NCBI GenBank assembly: GCA_016869215.1
Contig: VGEP01000042.1
Location: forward strand, 1 to 36,028
Source: Alphaproteobacteria bacterium
Lineage (GTDB): Bacteria; Pseudomonadota; Alphaproteobacteria; Rhizobiales; Xanthobacteraceae
Direction of reading: 5' to 3'
Length of the DNA stretch: 36,028 bases
The position numbers and the translations under genes were made by a program. Below, in pieces: positions 15,794 through 24,223 of this stretch. The notes beneath the pieces were generated by a model. The model ran no database searches. It was not told where the DNA came from and saw nothing but the letters and a program-made list of their open reading frames with translations. Each line of letters begins with the position of its first letter. The stretch's first letter is position 1.

Positions 15794-17554
15794 TTACACC
15801 AGCATCTTGCCTTCTTCGGTGATGGCGTCCTCGACGCTCTCGCCGCTGTCGCCCAGCAGCATCTCGTTGTGGGCGCGGCCGGACGGGATCATCGGGAAGC
15901 AGTTCTCGTTCTGGTCGACCACGCAATCGAAGATCACCGGCCGGTCGACCTTGATCATTTCCCCGATCGCACCGTCGAGATCGCCCGGCTTCTCGCAGCG
16001 GATGCCGACCGCGTGATAGGCCTCCGCGAGCTTGACGAAGTCCGGCAGCGAATGGGTGTAGCTCTCGGCGTAGCGGCCGCCGTGCAGCAATTCCTGCCAC
16101 TGCCGCACCATGCCCATGTACTGGTTGTTGAGCACGAAGATCTTGACCGGCAGGCGATGCTGCACCGCCGTCGACATCTCCTGCATGTTCATCAGCACCG
16201 ACGCTTCGCCGGCGATGTCGACCACCAGCGACTTCAGATGCGCAAGCTGAACGCCGATCGCGGCCGGCAGGCCGTAGCCCATGGTGCCGAGGCCGCCGGA
16301 GGTCATCCAGCGGTTCGGCTCCTGGAAGCCGTAGAACTGCGCCGCCCACATCTGGTGCTGACCGACTTCGGTGGTGATGTAGGTGTCGCGGTCCTTGGTC
16401 AGCTCGTAGAGCCGCTGGATGGCGTATTGCGGCTTGATGATCTTGTCGGAGTTCCGATAAGCGAGCGACTTGCGGGCGCGCCACTTCTCGATCTGCTTCC
16501 ACCACTCACCCATGGCCTTCTTGTCGGCCTGCACGCCACCCGCGCGCCACAGCCGCACCATGTCTTCGAGCACATGCGCGCAGTCGCCGATGATCGGCAC
16601 GTCGACCTTGACGTTCTTGTTGATCGACGACGGATCGATGTCGACATGGATCTTGGTCGAGCCCGGCGAAAACGCGTCGAGCCGCCCGGTGATGCGGTCG
16701 TCGAAACGCGCACCGATGCAGATCATCAGGTCGCAATCGTGCATCGCCCAATTGGCTTCCCAGGTGCCGTGCATGCCGAGCATGCCGAGCCACTGCGGAT
16801 CGGATGCTTGATAGGCGCCCAGGCCCATCAGCGTGGAGGTGATGGGAAAGCCGGTGAGCTTGACCAGCTCGCGCAGCAGCGTGCTGGCGTTCGGGCCGGA
16901 GTTGACGATGCCGCCGCCGGTGTAGAACAGCGGGCGCTTGGCGCGCGCCATCAGCTCGACCGCTTGCTTGATGCGGTTGAGATCGCCTTTGAGCTTCGGA
17001 CGATAGCCCTGGTGCGCGAACTCCCTGGGCTTCGAATAGGTGCCCTTGGCGAACTGGATGTCCTTGGGGATGTCGACCACCACCGGACCGGGCCTGCCGC
17101 TCGCGGCGATATGGAACGCCTCGTGCAGCACGCGCGGCAGCTCGTCGATGCTCTTCACCAGATAATTGTGCTTGGTGCAGGGCCGCGTGATGCCGACGGT
17201 GTCGCACTCCTGGAACGCGTCGTTGCCGATCAGATGCGTCGGCACCTGGCCGGTAATGACCACGACCGGAATCGAGTCGCAGAGCGCATCGGTCAGGCCG
17301 GTGACCGCGTTGGTCGCGCCGGGCCCCGACGTCACCAGCACGCAGCCGACCTTGCCGGTCGAGCGCGCGTAGCCTTCGGCGGCATGGACCGCGCCCTGCT
17401 CGTGGCGCACCAGGATGTGCCGCACCTTCTCCTGCTGGAAGATCGCGTCGTAGATCGGCAGCACCGCGCCGCCCGGATAGCCGAAGACGTGCTGCACGCC
17501 CTGATCGGCGAGCGCTTCGATCACCATTTCGGCGCCGGTCATGTCCTTGCTCAT
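15794..17554 (-). CDS. ilvI: Acetolactate synthase, catalytic subunit
   Basis: 586 residues, a ThDP enzyme making acetolactate or acetohydroxybutyrate from pyruvate. The N-terminal PYR domain contains VFGYPGGAVLPIYDA and the catalytic Glu in VRHEQGAVHAAEGYAR; a central FAD-type domain and C-terminal PP domain follow. The ThDP/Mg2+ motif reads DIAGEASVLMN...VLNNQYMG, with Glu where the family usually has Asp (GDG/GDA). Start at 17554 (MSKDMTGAEMVIEAL) fits the family; the frame is open upstream through the leader region but that part is the attenuator. It forms the first gene of ilvI-ilvH-lysE-type. Expression is probably governed by Val/Leu/Ile-dependent attenuation. Confidence 0.97.
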   Translation of the reverse strand: MSKDMTGAEMVIEALADQGVQHVFGYPGGAVLPIYDAIFQQEKVRHILVRHEQGAVHAAEGYARSTGKVGCVLVTSGPGATNAVTGLTDALCDSIPVVVITGQVPTHLIGNDAFQECDTVGITRPCTKHNYLVKSIDELPRVLHEAFHIAASGRPGPVVVDIPKDIQFAKGTYSKPREFAHQGYRPKLKGDLNRIKQAVELMARAKRPLFYTGGGIVNSGPNASTLLRELVKLTGFPITSTLMGLGAYQASDPQWLGMLGMHGTWEANWAMHDCDLMICIGARFDDRITGRLDAFSPGSTKIHVDIDPSSINKNVKVDVPIIGDCAHVLEDMVRLWRAGGVQADKKAMGEWWKQIEKWRARKSLAYRNSDKIIKPQYAIQRLYELTKDRDTYITTEVGQHQMWAAQFYGFQEPNRWMTSGGLGTMGYGLPAAIGVQLAHLKSLVVDIAGEASVLMNMQEMSTAVQHRLPVKIFVLNNQYMGMVRQWQELLHGGRYAESYTHSLPDFVKLAEAYHAVGIRCEKPGDLDGAIGEMIKVDRPVIFDCVVDQNENCFPMIPSGRAHNEMLLGDSGESVEDAITEEGKMLV

Positions 17555-17605
17555 GGTCCGCTCCACACTCGAATTCGCCCCCGGTCCAGCCGACCTCCGG
17601 GCATG

Positions 17606-17626
17606 AAAAAAGGGCCCGAAAGCCCT
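17606..17626 (-). terminator. ilvI attenuator terminator
   Basis: On the minus strand AGGGC-TTTCGG-GCCCT is followed directly by a run of six T. It sits 52 bases upstream of the ilvI ATG. Just upstream, CGCGCACCGC (17671-17680) and GCGGTGCGCG (17631-17640) form a perfect 10-base stem, the pause/protector hairpin expected in ribosome-mediated attenuation. Confidence 0.88.
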
Positions 17627-17657
17627 GGATCGCGCACCGCCTGCTCGCAGGTTGGGC

Positions 17658-17720
17658 CTAGCCACCCGCGGCGGTGCGCGTCCTTACGACGACCGGAAGT
17701 CGAGCAATAAAATTACACAT
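17658..17720 (-). CDS. ilvI leader peptide (branched-chain attenuator)
   Basis: A 20-codon ORF, ATG at 17720 to TAG at 17658, reads MCNFIARLPVVVRTRTAAGG. It has Ile, Leu and three consecutive Val codons (GTC GTC GTA). A GAGG sits about nine bases before the ATG. The stop and the 3' codons overlap the 5' side of the attenuator stem. A second mini-ORF (MPLRIEDV, ATG at 17739) ends on the leader's start codon; its ribosome site would be too close to the predicted transcription start. Confidence 0.85.
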   Translation of the reverse strand: MCNFIARLPVVVRTRTAAGG

Positions 17721-17751
17721 CTTCGATCCTCAACGGCATTTCGTTGCGCGG

Positions 17752-17780
17752 TATATACGGGTTGGACGGGTGCCGGTCAA
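17752..17780 (-). promoter_or_regulatory. Sigma-70-type promoter of the ilvI operon
   Basis: On the minus strand TTGACC (17780-17775) and TATATA (17757-17752) are 17 bases apart, near-consensus spacing and sequence. Predicted start near 17745 is about 25 bases before the leader ATG. The -35 element overlaps the miaA stop codon, so the promoter sits at the 3' boundary of miaA. Confidence 0.7.
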
Positions 17781-18694
17781 GCCGAATTCTCGGAAACGGC
17801 GTCCAAAGCCATGGCTTCGCCCGCTTCGGGCTCGACCCACCTCCAGCCCGGCATCTGGTTTCGGAACCAGGTGACCTGCCGTTTGGTGTAGTGCCGGGTG
17901 TCGCGCTTGCCGCCCTCCGCCGCCTCGGCGAGCGAAATCTCGCCGCGAAGGTGCCGGATCAGCCACGGAACGCCGTGCGCCTTCATCGCCGGCAGCATCG
18001 GATCGAGGTTGCGGGCGGCGAGCGCCCGCACCTCCTCCAGCGCGCCCTCGGCCAGCATGGCGTCGAACCGCACGCCGATGCGGCGCGCCAGCTCGGCGCG
18101 GTCCACCTGCAGGAACAGCTTTACGGCGCGGTCGGGATCGAGGATCGCAGGCATGCCGTCGCGGTGCCAGTCGGCGAGCGAGCGGCCGGTGGCTTCCAGC
18201 ACCTCCAGCGCGCGCGCGATCCGCATGCGGTCGCCGGGGCGAAGCCGCTCGGCCACCGCTGGATCGCGGCGCATTAGCTCGGCGTGCAGCGCTTCGGAAC
18301 CCTCGGCATCGCAGCGCGCGCGGACCGTGGCCCTGATCTCGGGCGGCGTCGGCGGAACATGCGACAGCCCCTGCGTCAGCGCCTTGAAATAGAGCCCGGT
18401 GCCGCCAACGAGGATCGGCAACCGCCCCGCTGCCGCGACGTCGGTCAGCGCCGCCCGCGCGTCCTCGCACCAGCGCCCGACGGAATAGTTCACCGCCGCA
18501 TCGACATGGCCATACAGGAGATGCGGCACGCGCGCTTCGTCCGCGGGCGTGGGCCGCGCGGTGATGATGCGCAGATCGCGATAGATCTGCATGGAATCGG
18601 CGTTGACGATCGTGCCGTTCAGACGCTCGGCCAGCCGCAGCGCGAGCGCGGACTTGCCGCTCGCGGTCGGGCCTGCGATCAGAATGGTCTTCAA
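17777..18694 (-). CDS. miaA: tRNA dimethylallyltransferase
   Basis: 305 residues. Transfers the dimethylallyl group to A37 of tRNAs reading UNN codons. The P-loop GPTASGKS (8-15) starts the protein; [19 protein letters not shown] is the DSxQ substrate motif; [12 protein letters not shown] and [13 protein letters not shown] are further family blocks; the C-terminal [15 protein letters not shown]-type stretch (here [11 protein letters not shown]) contacts the anticodon loop. ATG at 18694 is 18 bases after the Sel1-repeat gene stop, suggesting cotranscription. Next on the strand is the ilvI operon with its own promoter at the miaA stop. Confidence 0.97.
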   Translation of the reverse strand: MKTILIAGPTASGKSALALRLAERLNGTIVNADSMQIYRDLRIITARPTPADEARVPHLLYGHVDAAVNYSVGRWCEDARAALTDVAAAGRLPILVGGTGLYFKALTQGLSHVPPTPPEIRATVRARCDAEGSEALHAELMRRDPAVAERLRPGDRMRIARALEVLEATGRSLADWHRDGMPAILDPDRAVKLFLQVDRAELARRIGVRFDAMLAEGALEEVRALAARNLDPMLPAMKAHGVPWLIRHLRGEISLAEAAEGGKRDTRHYTKRQVTWFRNQMPGWRWVEPEAGEAMALDAVSENSA

Positions 18695-18712
18695 AAGAAC
18701 CTGCCGCCCGCG

Positions 18713-19537
18713 TCACTTGCGCAGATTGCGCTGAACCTCGCTGAACGTAGGCAGGCTGGGATCGGGACGCAACGGTCTCAACGTCAGGGTCAACGGCTCG
18801 CGCCGTTCCGCTGCGATCCGCACCCCCGCGCGCTCGAGCGGCGGCATCGTGTTGCCGAACACGCGGCTGCGCGACAGCGTGAGATCGCCGATCCCGGTGT
18901 TTTCGTCGACCGCTTCGGGCGCCTTCCAGGTCGACCAGCGGTCGGCCTCGGTGGAATTGGCACCGACGCCGTCGCCGCTGCGGTACGCCATTGCGACGTT
19001 GAGCGAGCCCGGATAGTTGCCGAGTTTCGCCGCGGCGAGATGCCAGCGGAATGCCTCACGCGAGTCGCGCCGCCCGGTCAGCCCGTGCAGGTACAGCTGG
19101 CCCAGATTGTTCATGGCGGGTGCAAATCCGCGCTCGGCTGATTTGCGGTACCATGTCTCGGCGGCGAGAAAATTGGCGTAGGTCATTCGCGGCTCGCTGC
19201 CGGACGCGCCTCCTGCGCGGCGATGATCGGCGATGCCGCGGATCATCGCCTGAATGTCGTCCCGGCCGTCCTGCTCGTACATCCATCCGAGGTGGAACAT
19301 CGCCGGCGGATCGCCCGCGGCGGCCGCAAGCGCGTACCAGTGCCTGGCGCGCGGCAGGTTTTCCTTCATCGACCAGACGTGCCCCATGCCGCGCATGCGC
19401 ACCGCGCACCGTGGCGTGACGGTGCCGCAGGTCCACTCGATGGTCTTTTCCGTCAGCGCCGGCGATGTCATGAACGCAACGCCGGCCCCGCCGAGCACGA
19501 CGACAACACCGGCTATCGCGATCAGCGCCTTGTGCAC
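18713..19537 (-). CDS. Membrane-anchored Sel1-like repeat protein
   Basis: 274 residues. An N-terminal hydrophobic helix (ALIAIAGVVVVLGGAGVAFM) anchors or exports it. Then come Sel1/TPR-like units: ARHWYALAAAAGDPPAMFHLGWMY, AETWYRKSAERGFAPAMNNLGQLYLHG, and AFRWHLAAAKLGNYPGSLNVAMAYRSG, with a Gly-rich spacer between the first two. Such proteins are usually scaffolds. I choose GTG at 19537 (GGAG seven bases upstream) over an in-frame TTG at 19561. The C-terminal 60 residues have no recognised domain. Adjacent to miaA with 18 bases between; partner unknown. Confidence 0.75.
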   Translation of the reverse strand: MHKALIAIAGVVVVLGGAGVAFMTSPALTEKTIEWTCGTVTPRCAVRMRGMGHVWSMKENLPRARHWYALAAAAGDPPAMFHLGWMYEQDGRDDIQAMIRGIADHRRAGGASGSEPRMTYANFLAAETWYRKSAERGFAPAMNNLGQLYLHGLTGRRDSREAFRWHLAAAKLGNYPGSLNVAMAYRSGDGVGANSTEADRWSTWKAPEAVDENTGIGDLTLSRSRVFGNTMPPLERAGVRIAAERREPLTLTLRPLRPDPSLPTFSEVQRNLRK

Positions 19538-19670
19538 GACCGGGCTCCATTCCAACCCCAAACCGCTAGCAAGCCGGTGCTAATGCATGGTGAAGCGGAC
19601 GGCGAAAACTCGATGCATCGTCCGTTCGGACCGGAGAGAGTGCCGAAAGTGCGACCGCGTTGTGTAGAAA

Positions 19671-20156
19671 TCAGCAGCCGGCGAGCCGTCTGAAGGATTC
19701 GCCGTCGAGTTCGACAATCCGCGCGTCCTCGTCGCGCGCGCCGAGCGAGCGGTAGAAGGCCCGCGCCGGCGCGTTGGCGGCATAGACGCCAGTCCAGAGA
19801 AACGTGCCGCCGCGCTTGGCCGTCTCGGTGGCGACCGCAGCCACCAGGCGGCGGCCAAGGCCCGCCCGTTGCAGCGCCGAGACGACATAAAGATCGTTGA
19901 GATAGCCGCCGGTCTCCGCGGTATCCGAATTGTAGAAGCGCGAGAACATCGCGTAGCCGACAGCCTCACCGCTCTTCTCCGCCACGACGAACCGCACCAC
20001 GGGATCGCCGCCGAAGCCGTCGCGCAGTACGGTCTCAGCGCTGTGCACGTTGCCCGCCCCACCCTGGTCGCGGTCGAGCGCGTTGGCGAGTTCCGCCAAT
20101 GCCACCGCATCCTCGGACCGCGCGGGCCTGATGGCGATGACATCCGGGAGGGTCAC
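19671..20156 (-). CDS. GNAT-family N-acetyltransferase
   Basis: 161 residues. GNAT fold: N-terminal strand IAIRPARSEDAVALAELANAL, strand pair with VAEKSGEAVGYAMFSRFYN, then LNDLYVVSALQRAGLGRRLVAAV, the acetyl-CoA pyrophosphate-binding motif A (Q/RxxGxG/A as QRAGLG), and ARAFYRSLGARD at the end. It acetylates an unknown amine. Start is GTG at 20156 with GAGG about 10 bases before. It is divergent from the DUF1015 gene (127-base gap) and 133 bases upstream of the Sel1-repeat gene on the same strand. Confidence 0.88.
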   Translation of the reverse strand: MTLPDVIAIRPARSEDAVALAELANALDRDQGGAGNVHSAETVLRDGFGGDPVVRFVVAEKSGEAVGYAMFSRFYNSDTAETGGYLNDLYVVSALQRAGLGRRLVAAVATETAKRGGTFLWTGVYAANAPARAFYRSLGARDEDARIVELDGESFRRLAGC

Positions 20157-20283
20157 GGGCGCTATCCTCGGTTCGGCCTGAAATTCTACCGAAACGCGCC
20201 GCCCGCCGGAACGTGCTGCACATATTGAACGCGCGCGCCGCGCCCACTAAACCACTCTCCTGACCTCGCACCGGGAGCCGAAA

Positions 20284-21504
20284 TTGTCCCTGATCCAGCC
20301 CTTCCGCGCGCTGCGCCCGGCCTCGGGCCGCGCGGCCGAAATCCTCGCGCCTCCTTACGATGTTCTCTCCAGCGCCGAGGCGCGCGAACGCGCGAACGGC
20401 AAGCCCTGGAGCTTCCTGCACATCTCAAAGCCCGAGATCGACCTGGATCCCAAGATCGACCCCTACGACCGGGCTGTTTACGCGAAAGCCGCGGAGAACC
20501 TGGACCGCATGGTCAAGGCCGGCGTGCTGATCCGCGACGCCGCGCCCTGCTACTACGTCTACCGGCTGACGCGGCAGGGCCGCTCGCAGACCGGCATCGC
20601 CGCGGTCGGCTCGGTCGCCGACTACGACAAGAACCGTATCCGCCGGCACGAGCTGACCACGCCCGTGAAGGAGGACGACCGCGTGCGCCAGATCGAGGCG
20701 GTCAACGCCCAGACCGGCCCGGTGATGGCGGCCTACGCCGACAACCCGGCCGTCGACGGCGCGCTGACGCAGGCCGCGCTCGCCGAACCCGACGTCGACG
20801 TCATTGCCGACGACGGCGTGCGGCATCAGATGTGGGTGGTCAACGAGCCGGCGACCGTCACTGCGCTGACGCACGCGTTCGAGGCGATGCCCGCGATTTA
20901 CATCGCCGACGGCCATCACCGCTCGGCGGCGGCCTCGCGCGTCGCGAAAGCCCGCGGCGGCATGACCGGCTCGCACGGCCATTTCCTGATCGTGGTGTTC
21001 CCGCAGAGCCAGATGACGATTCTGGACTACAACCGCGTGGTCCGCGATCTGAACGGCCGCGACCCCGACGCGCTGCTCGCAGAGCTGAAGAAGAGCTTCA
21101 CCGTCGCCAGGTCCGACAAGCCGGTGCGGCCGTCGCACTCCGGCGAATTCGGCCTGTACGTCGCGGGCCGCTGGCACCGCCTCACCGTCGATCCGAAGCT
21201 CGTTCCGGCCGACCCCATCGGCCGCCTGCCGGTGACGCTGCATGCGCGCCACGTGCTGGAGCCGCTGTTCGGCATCAAGGATCAGCGCACCGACAAGCGC
21301 ATCGACTTCGTCGGCGGCGCGCGCGGCCTCGAAGGGCTGGAAGCGCGGGTGAAGTCCGGGGAGATGGCCTGCGCATTTGCGCTCTATCCGACGCAGATGA
21401 GCGACCTGATGGCGGTGGCGGACGCAAGCCTGATCATGCCGCCGAAGTCGACCTGGTTCGAGCCGAAGCTTGCGGACGGCATGGTCAGCCACATGCTGGA
21501 TTGA
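20284..21504 (+). CDS. DUF1015-family protein
   Basis: 406 residues. It begins MSLIQPFRALRP...AEILAPPYDVLSS, the standard DUF1015 N-terminus, and carries the conserved YIADGHHRSAAA (ADGHHR) block near residue 220 and HARHVLEPLFGI...RIDFVGG toward the end. The family is found widely in bacteria; its function is not established, though the conserved His pair suggests a ligand or catalytic site. Start is TTG at 20284 with GGGAG before it. It is convergent with the vapC-type gene (25 bases apart). No signal peptide or membrane helix; predicted cytoplasmic. Confidence 0.9.
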   Translation: MSLIQPFRALRPASGRAAEILAPPYDVLSSAEARERANGKPWSFLHISKPEIDLDPKIDPYDRAVYAKAAENLDRMVKAGVLIRDAAPCYYVYRLTRQGRSQTGIAAVGSVADYDKNRIRRHELTTPVKEDDRVRQIEAVNAQTGPVMAAYADNPAVDGALTQAALAEPDVDVIADDGVRHQMWVVNEPATVTALTHAFEAMPAIYIADGHHRSAAASRVAKARGGMTGSHGHFLIVVFPQSQMTILDYNRVVRDLNGRDPDALLAELKKSFTVARSDKPVRPSHSGEFGLYVAGRWHRLTVDPKLVPADPIGRLPVTLHARHVLEPLFGIKDQRTDKRIDFVGGARGLEGLEARVKSGEMACAFALYPTQMSDLMAVADASLIMPPKSTWFEPKLADGMVSHMLD

Positions 21505-21529
21505 AGCCGCGTCCGCTGCGGCACAAACG

Positions 21530-21937
21530 TCATCGCCCGGCGCGGCCGCGCGACGCGCTTACGCTCTTCACGTCCGTCTTGCTGAAATCGTCCCCGATAT
21601 ACAGCAGCGTGCATCGATGGTCTTTTGCCGCGTCGTAGGCAAAGCAGTCACCGAAATTGAGCCCTGCCGCGTGCGCCCCCTTGCCCCAGCGCATGTAGGC
21701 CGTGGCCATTCGGCGGGCCGCAGCAGGCGTAACGCTGACGACAGTCATGCCGTAGCCCTCGATCAGCTTCGCCATCTCCTCGGCGATGTTGCGGCGCGCG
21801 GCGACGATCAGCGACTCGGCCATCGTGCCCGCGGAAATGACGATCTCCCGCTCACTTTCCATGACGGCGATGCAACCGTCCGCCTCCGGCTCGTCGAGCA
21901 GGATCGCCATCAGCGCAGACGTATCGACCGCGATCAC
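21530..21937 (-). CDS. vapC: VapC-type PIN-domain toxin
   Basis: 135 residues. PIN-fold ribonuclease with the acidic positions in place: D5 in MIAVDTSALMAIL, Glu in GTMAESLIVAARR, Asp in NFGDCFAYDAA, and GDDF near the C-terminus. Such toxins cleave tRNA or rRNA when freed from their antitoxin. Start is GTG at 21937, overlapping the antitoxin stop by four bases (GTGA), so the pair is coupled. The last ten residues (SVSASRGRAGR) are a basic tail. Confidence 0.92.
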   Translation of the reverse strand: MIAVDTSALMAILLDEPEADGCIAVMESEREIVISAGTMAESLIVAARRNIAEEMAKLIEGYGMTVVSVTPAAARRMATAYMRWGKGAHAAGLNFGDCFAYDAAKDHRCTLLYIGDDFSKTDVKSVSASRGRAGR

Positions 21938-22191
21938 TTTGGCAGCCCATCGTCGCCATAAAGGAAATCCTGGCTCCGAGCCGCGCCCGAACCGGCTGTC
22001 GCTTTGGCGCGAGCCGACGCGCGCAGTTCATCGAGCAGCCGCCGCCGGGAGCTTGCATCGACGGCCGGCGCGATCGGCACAAGCCGCACCGAAGGATGCC
22101 CATGACGGGTCAGGATGACTTCGTCGCCCGCTTCCGCGCGGCGCACGAGTTCGGTCAATTGGGCCTTTGCCTCAGACACGGGGATTCGCAT
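21934..22191 (-). CDS. Type II antitoxin (Phd/YefM-like)
   Basis: 85 residues. The N-terminal DNA-binding and dimerisation part reads MRIPVSEAKAQLTELVRRAE, then AGDEVILTRHGHPSVRLVPI, the pattern of Phd/YefM antitoxins. The C-terminal half (basic helix, then DFLYGDDGLPK) would cover the PIN active site. ATG at 22191 follows an AT-rich region with two repeated operator-like sites. It is the first gene of the pair and is separated from degP by a terminator. Confidence 0.92.
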   Translation of the reverse strand: MRIPVSEAKAQLTELVRRAEAGDEVILTRHGHPSVRLVPIAPAVDASSRRRLLDELRASARAKATAGSGAARSQDFLYGDDGLPK

Positions 22192-22209
22192 GATCGGTCT
22201 CGCCGATTT

Positions 22210-22250
22210 GAACCAATATATAGTTCATAATATAGACCAATATATGGTTC
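22210..22250 (-). promoter_or_regulatory. Operator/promoter of the toxin-antitoxin pair
   Basis: GAACCAATATATAGTTC (22210-22226) and GACCAATATATGGTTC (22235-22250) are near-identical imperfect palindromes with centres about 25 bases apart. They lie 19-59 bases upstream of the antitoxin ATG in the most AT-rich part of this area. Their layout fits binding of two antitoxin dimers and autorepression. Confidence 0.65.
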
Positions 22251-22325
22251 ATATCAAGGAGCGCCTGCGGGAGGCCGGCCCGCCGCCCATTGCGGCAAAC
22301 ACCGCATGGGTCGCACCCGGCAAAC

Positions 22326-22350
22326 AAAAAGGCGGCCTTGCGGGCCGCCC
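22326..22350 (-). terminator. Intrinsic terminator of degP
   Basis: On the minus strand GGGCGGCC-CGCAA-GGCCGCC is followed by TTTTTGTTT, 26 bases after the degP stop. It closes the degP transcript and isolates the toxin-antitoxin pair. Confidence 0.9.
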
Positions 22351-22375
22351 TTCATCCCTCCAAGTGTCCCGCCGG

Positions 22376-23866
22376 TCAGTTGATCGGCAGCGCCACGAAC
22401 AGCATATCGCCTTCCGACGTCGCGACCAGCAGCAGCGCGGTCTTCTTGCCGGCCGTCTTAAGCTGCTCCACGCGGCGCAGCACGTCGGTGGCCTGCGAAA
22501 CCTGCTCCTGCTCGATGGCGACGATCACGCTGCCCGCCACCAGCCGCTTGTCGGCCGCGACCGAGGCCGCGTCCACGCCGGTGACGACCACGCCCTTGAT
22601 CGAGTCCTTGATCTTGTAGCGCTTGCGCAGATCGTCGGTCATGTTGGCGAGCTGAAGGCCGAGCGACTTCTGCACGACCGACTTCTCCTCCGGCTGCGGC
22701 TTGGTGATCGCCGCGGGCTTCGGCTTCTCGCCGTCGTCAAGCCGGCCGAGCGTGACCTTTTTGGTCTCTTCCTTGCCCTTGCGGACGACGACCACGTCGA
22801 CGGCCTTGCCGACCGGCGTATCCGCCACGATGCGGGGAAGATCGCGCATCTCCTTGATGTCCTTGCCGTCGAACTTCACGATCACGTCGCCGGCTTCGAT
22901 GCCAGCCGGCTTCGCCGGGCCCTTGTCGTCGATGCCTGCGACCAGCGCACCGCGCGCCGGCTTGATGCTGAGGCTCTCGGCGATCTCGTCGGTGACCTGC
23001 TGGATCTTCACGCCGAGCCAGCCGCGACGAGCCTCGCCGAACTCGCGAAGCTGGCCGACCACCGCATGGGCGAGGTTCGACGGCACGGCGAAACCGATAC
23101 CGATCGAGCCGCCCGACGGCGAGATGATCGCGGTGTTCACGCCGATCACCTCGCCATCGAGATTGAACAGCGGCCCGCCCGAGTTGCCGCGGTTAATCGC
23201 GGCGTCGGTCTGGATGTAGTTGTCGTAAGGGCCGGAATTGATGTCGCGGTTGCGCGCCGAGACGATGCCAGCGGTAACCGAACCGCCGAGGCTGAACGGA
23301 TTGCCGATCGCGACCACCCACTCGCCGAGCCTGATCTTGTCGGAATTGCCGAACTTCACCGCCTTGAGCGGCTTCGGCGGCTTCACGCGCAGCACGGCGA
23401 GATCGGTCTTCTGATCGCGGCCGACCACCTCGGCCTTCAGCCGCGAGCTGTCGGTGAAGACGACGGTGATTTCGTCCGCGTCGGCGATCACGTGGTTGTT
23501 CGTCACCACGAGGCCCGCCGGATCGATGACGAATCCCGAGCCGAGCGAGTTGACGCGCCGCGGGGTGCGGTTCGGCGCCTGATTTTCGCCTTGCCCGCGG
23601 CGGTTCTTGAAGAACTCCTCGAAGAATTCCTCGAACGGCGAGCCCGGCGGCAGTTGCGGCGTCGGCGAAGCGGTCGCCGCGACCTTCTGCGATGTCGAGA
23701 TATTCACCACCGCCTCGATCACCATCTCGGCAACGTCGGCGATCTTCTCCGGGCCGCGCGCGGAAGCAGGCGCAGACAGGACCGGGATCGCGAGAGCGGC
23801 GGCGGCGACAGCGGTCAACGCCGGCCGGCGGATCGTGCGCGCAAGAGCAAGGGACAGGCGGGCCAT
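22376..23866 (-). CDS. degP: DegP/HtrA-family periplasmic serine protease
   Basis: 496 residues. A Sec signal (MARLSLALARTIRRPALTAV..., cleaved near ASA) is followed by a trypsin-like domain with the catalytic triad H125 (VTNNHVI), D155 (KTDLAVLR) and S229 (NRGNSGGPLF), then two PDZ domains (about 280-370 and 410-490). It degrades or refolds misfolded envelope proteins. The open frame extends 40 codons upstream, but 23866 gives a proper signal peptide. It lies downstream of hflK-hflC and a DUF2065 gene on the same strand, 129 bases from the latter, and ends at a strong terminator. Symbol follows the common name; it could equally be a DegQ-type paralog. Confidence 0.94.
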   Translation of the reverse strand: MARLSLALARTIRRPALTAVAAAALAIPVLSAPASARGPEKIADVAEMVIEAVVNISTSQKVAATASPTPQLPPGSPFEEFFEEFFKNRRGQGENQAPNRTPRRVNSLGSGFVIDPAGLVVTNNHVIADADEITVVFTDSSRLKAEVVGRDQKTDLAVLRVKPPKPLKAVKFGNSDKIRLGEWVVAIGNPFSLGGSVTAGIVSARNRDINSGPYDNYIQTDAAINRGNSGGPLFNLDGEVIGVNTAIISPSGGSIGIGFAVPSNLAHAVVGQLREFGEARRGWLGVKIQQVTDEIAESLSIKPARGALVAGIDDKGPAKPAGIEAGDVIVKFDGKDIKEMRDLPRIVADTPVGKAVDVVVVRKGKEETKKVTLGRLDDGEKPKPAAITKPQPEEKSVVQKSLGLQLANMTDDLRKRYKIKDSIKGVVVTGVDAASVAADKRLVAGSVIVAIEQEQVSQATDVLRRVEQLKTAGKKTALLLVATSEGDMLFVALPIN

Positions 23867-23995
23867 GGCCTTCGATTCTCCTGAAAAGAGTGCTCGGCAA
23901 GACACTGCATCCGCGGATGTGGGGATGCAAGACACGTTCCGGCGACCGCGAATGAAGCTTTGGATTAGGGCGGAAAAGCGGCCCATTGATTTGGG

Positions 23996-24181
23996 TTAAC
24001 CTCGCACCAGCCAGACCAGCACAACACCGATCACCGCGGAAATAATCCCGACGACCCGCAGCGCGCCATCGGGCGTCTCCGATACGTGGTTCATCGCCCG
24101 CCGAACCATCGCGGGAAAGGCGGCAAACAGGATTCCCTCGATGGCGAACACCAGACCGATCGCAACCACAAAATCGGCCAT
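23996..24181 (-). CDS. DUF2065 small membrane protein
   Basis: 61 residues with two membrane helices (VVAIGLVFAIEGILFAAFP and VVGIISAVIGVVLVWLV). Matches the DUF2065/YjeT family, which is typically found beside hflC, as here (42-base gap). Function unknown; location suggests a role with the HflKC-FtsH membrane protease. I use ATG at 24181 (MADFVVAIG) rather than a TTG nine bases upstream. The gene precedes degP on the same strand. Confidence 0.9.
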   Translation of the reverse strand: MADFVVAIGLVFAIEGILFAAFPAMVRRAMNHVSETPDGALRVVGIISAVIGVVLVWLVRG

Positions 24182-24223
24182 CGCCGCCAACCGTCGTTCA
24201 GGACCGCCGGCTGGCGGCGGTCG

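Noticed and set aside
15177-16505. 442-codon frame covering ilvH and part of ilvI
   Set aside because: Only the last 180 codons encode IlvH; the front is an out-of-frame shadow of ilvI, and a GTG with a ribosome site marks the true start.
23908-23919. CATCCGCGGATG palindrome upstream of degP
   Set aside because: Short and GC-rich with no adjacent promoter element; too weak to call an operator.
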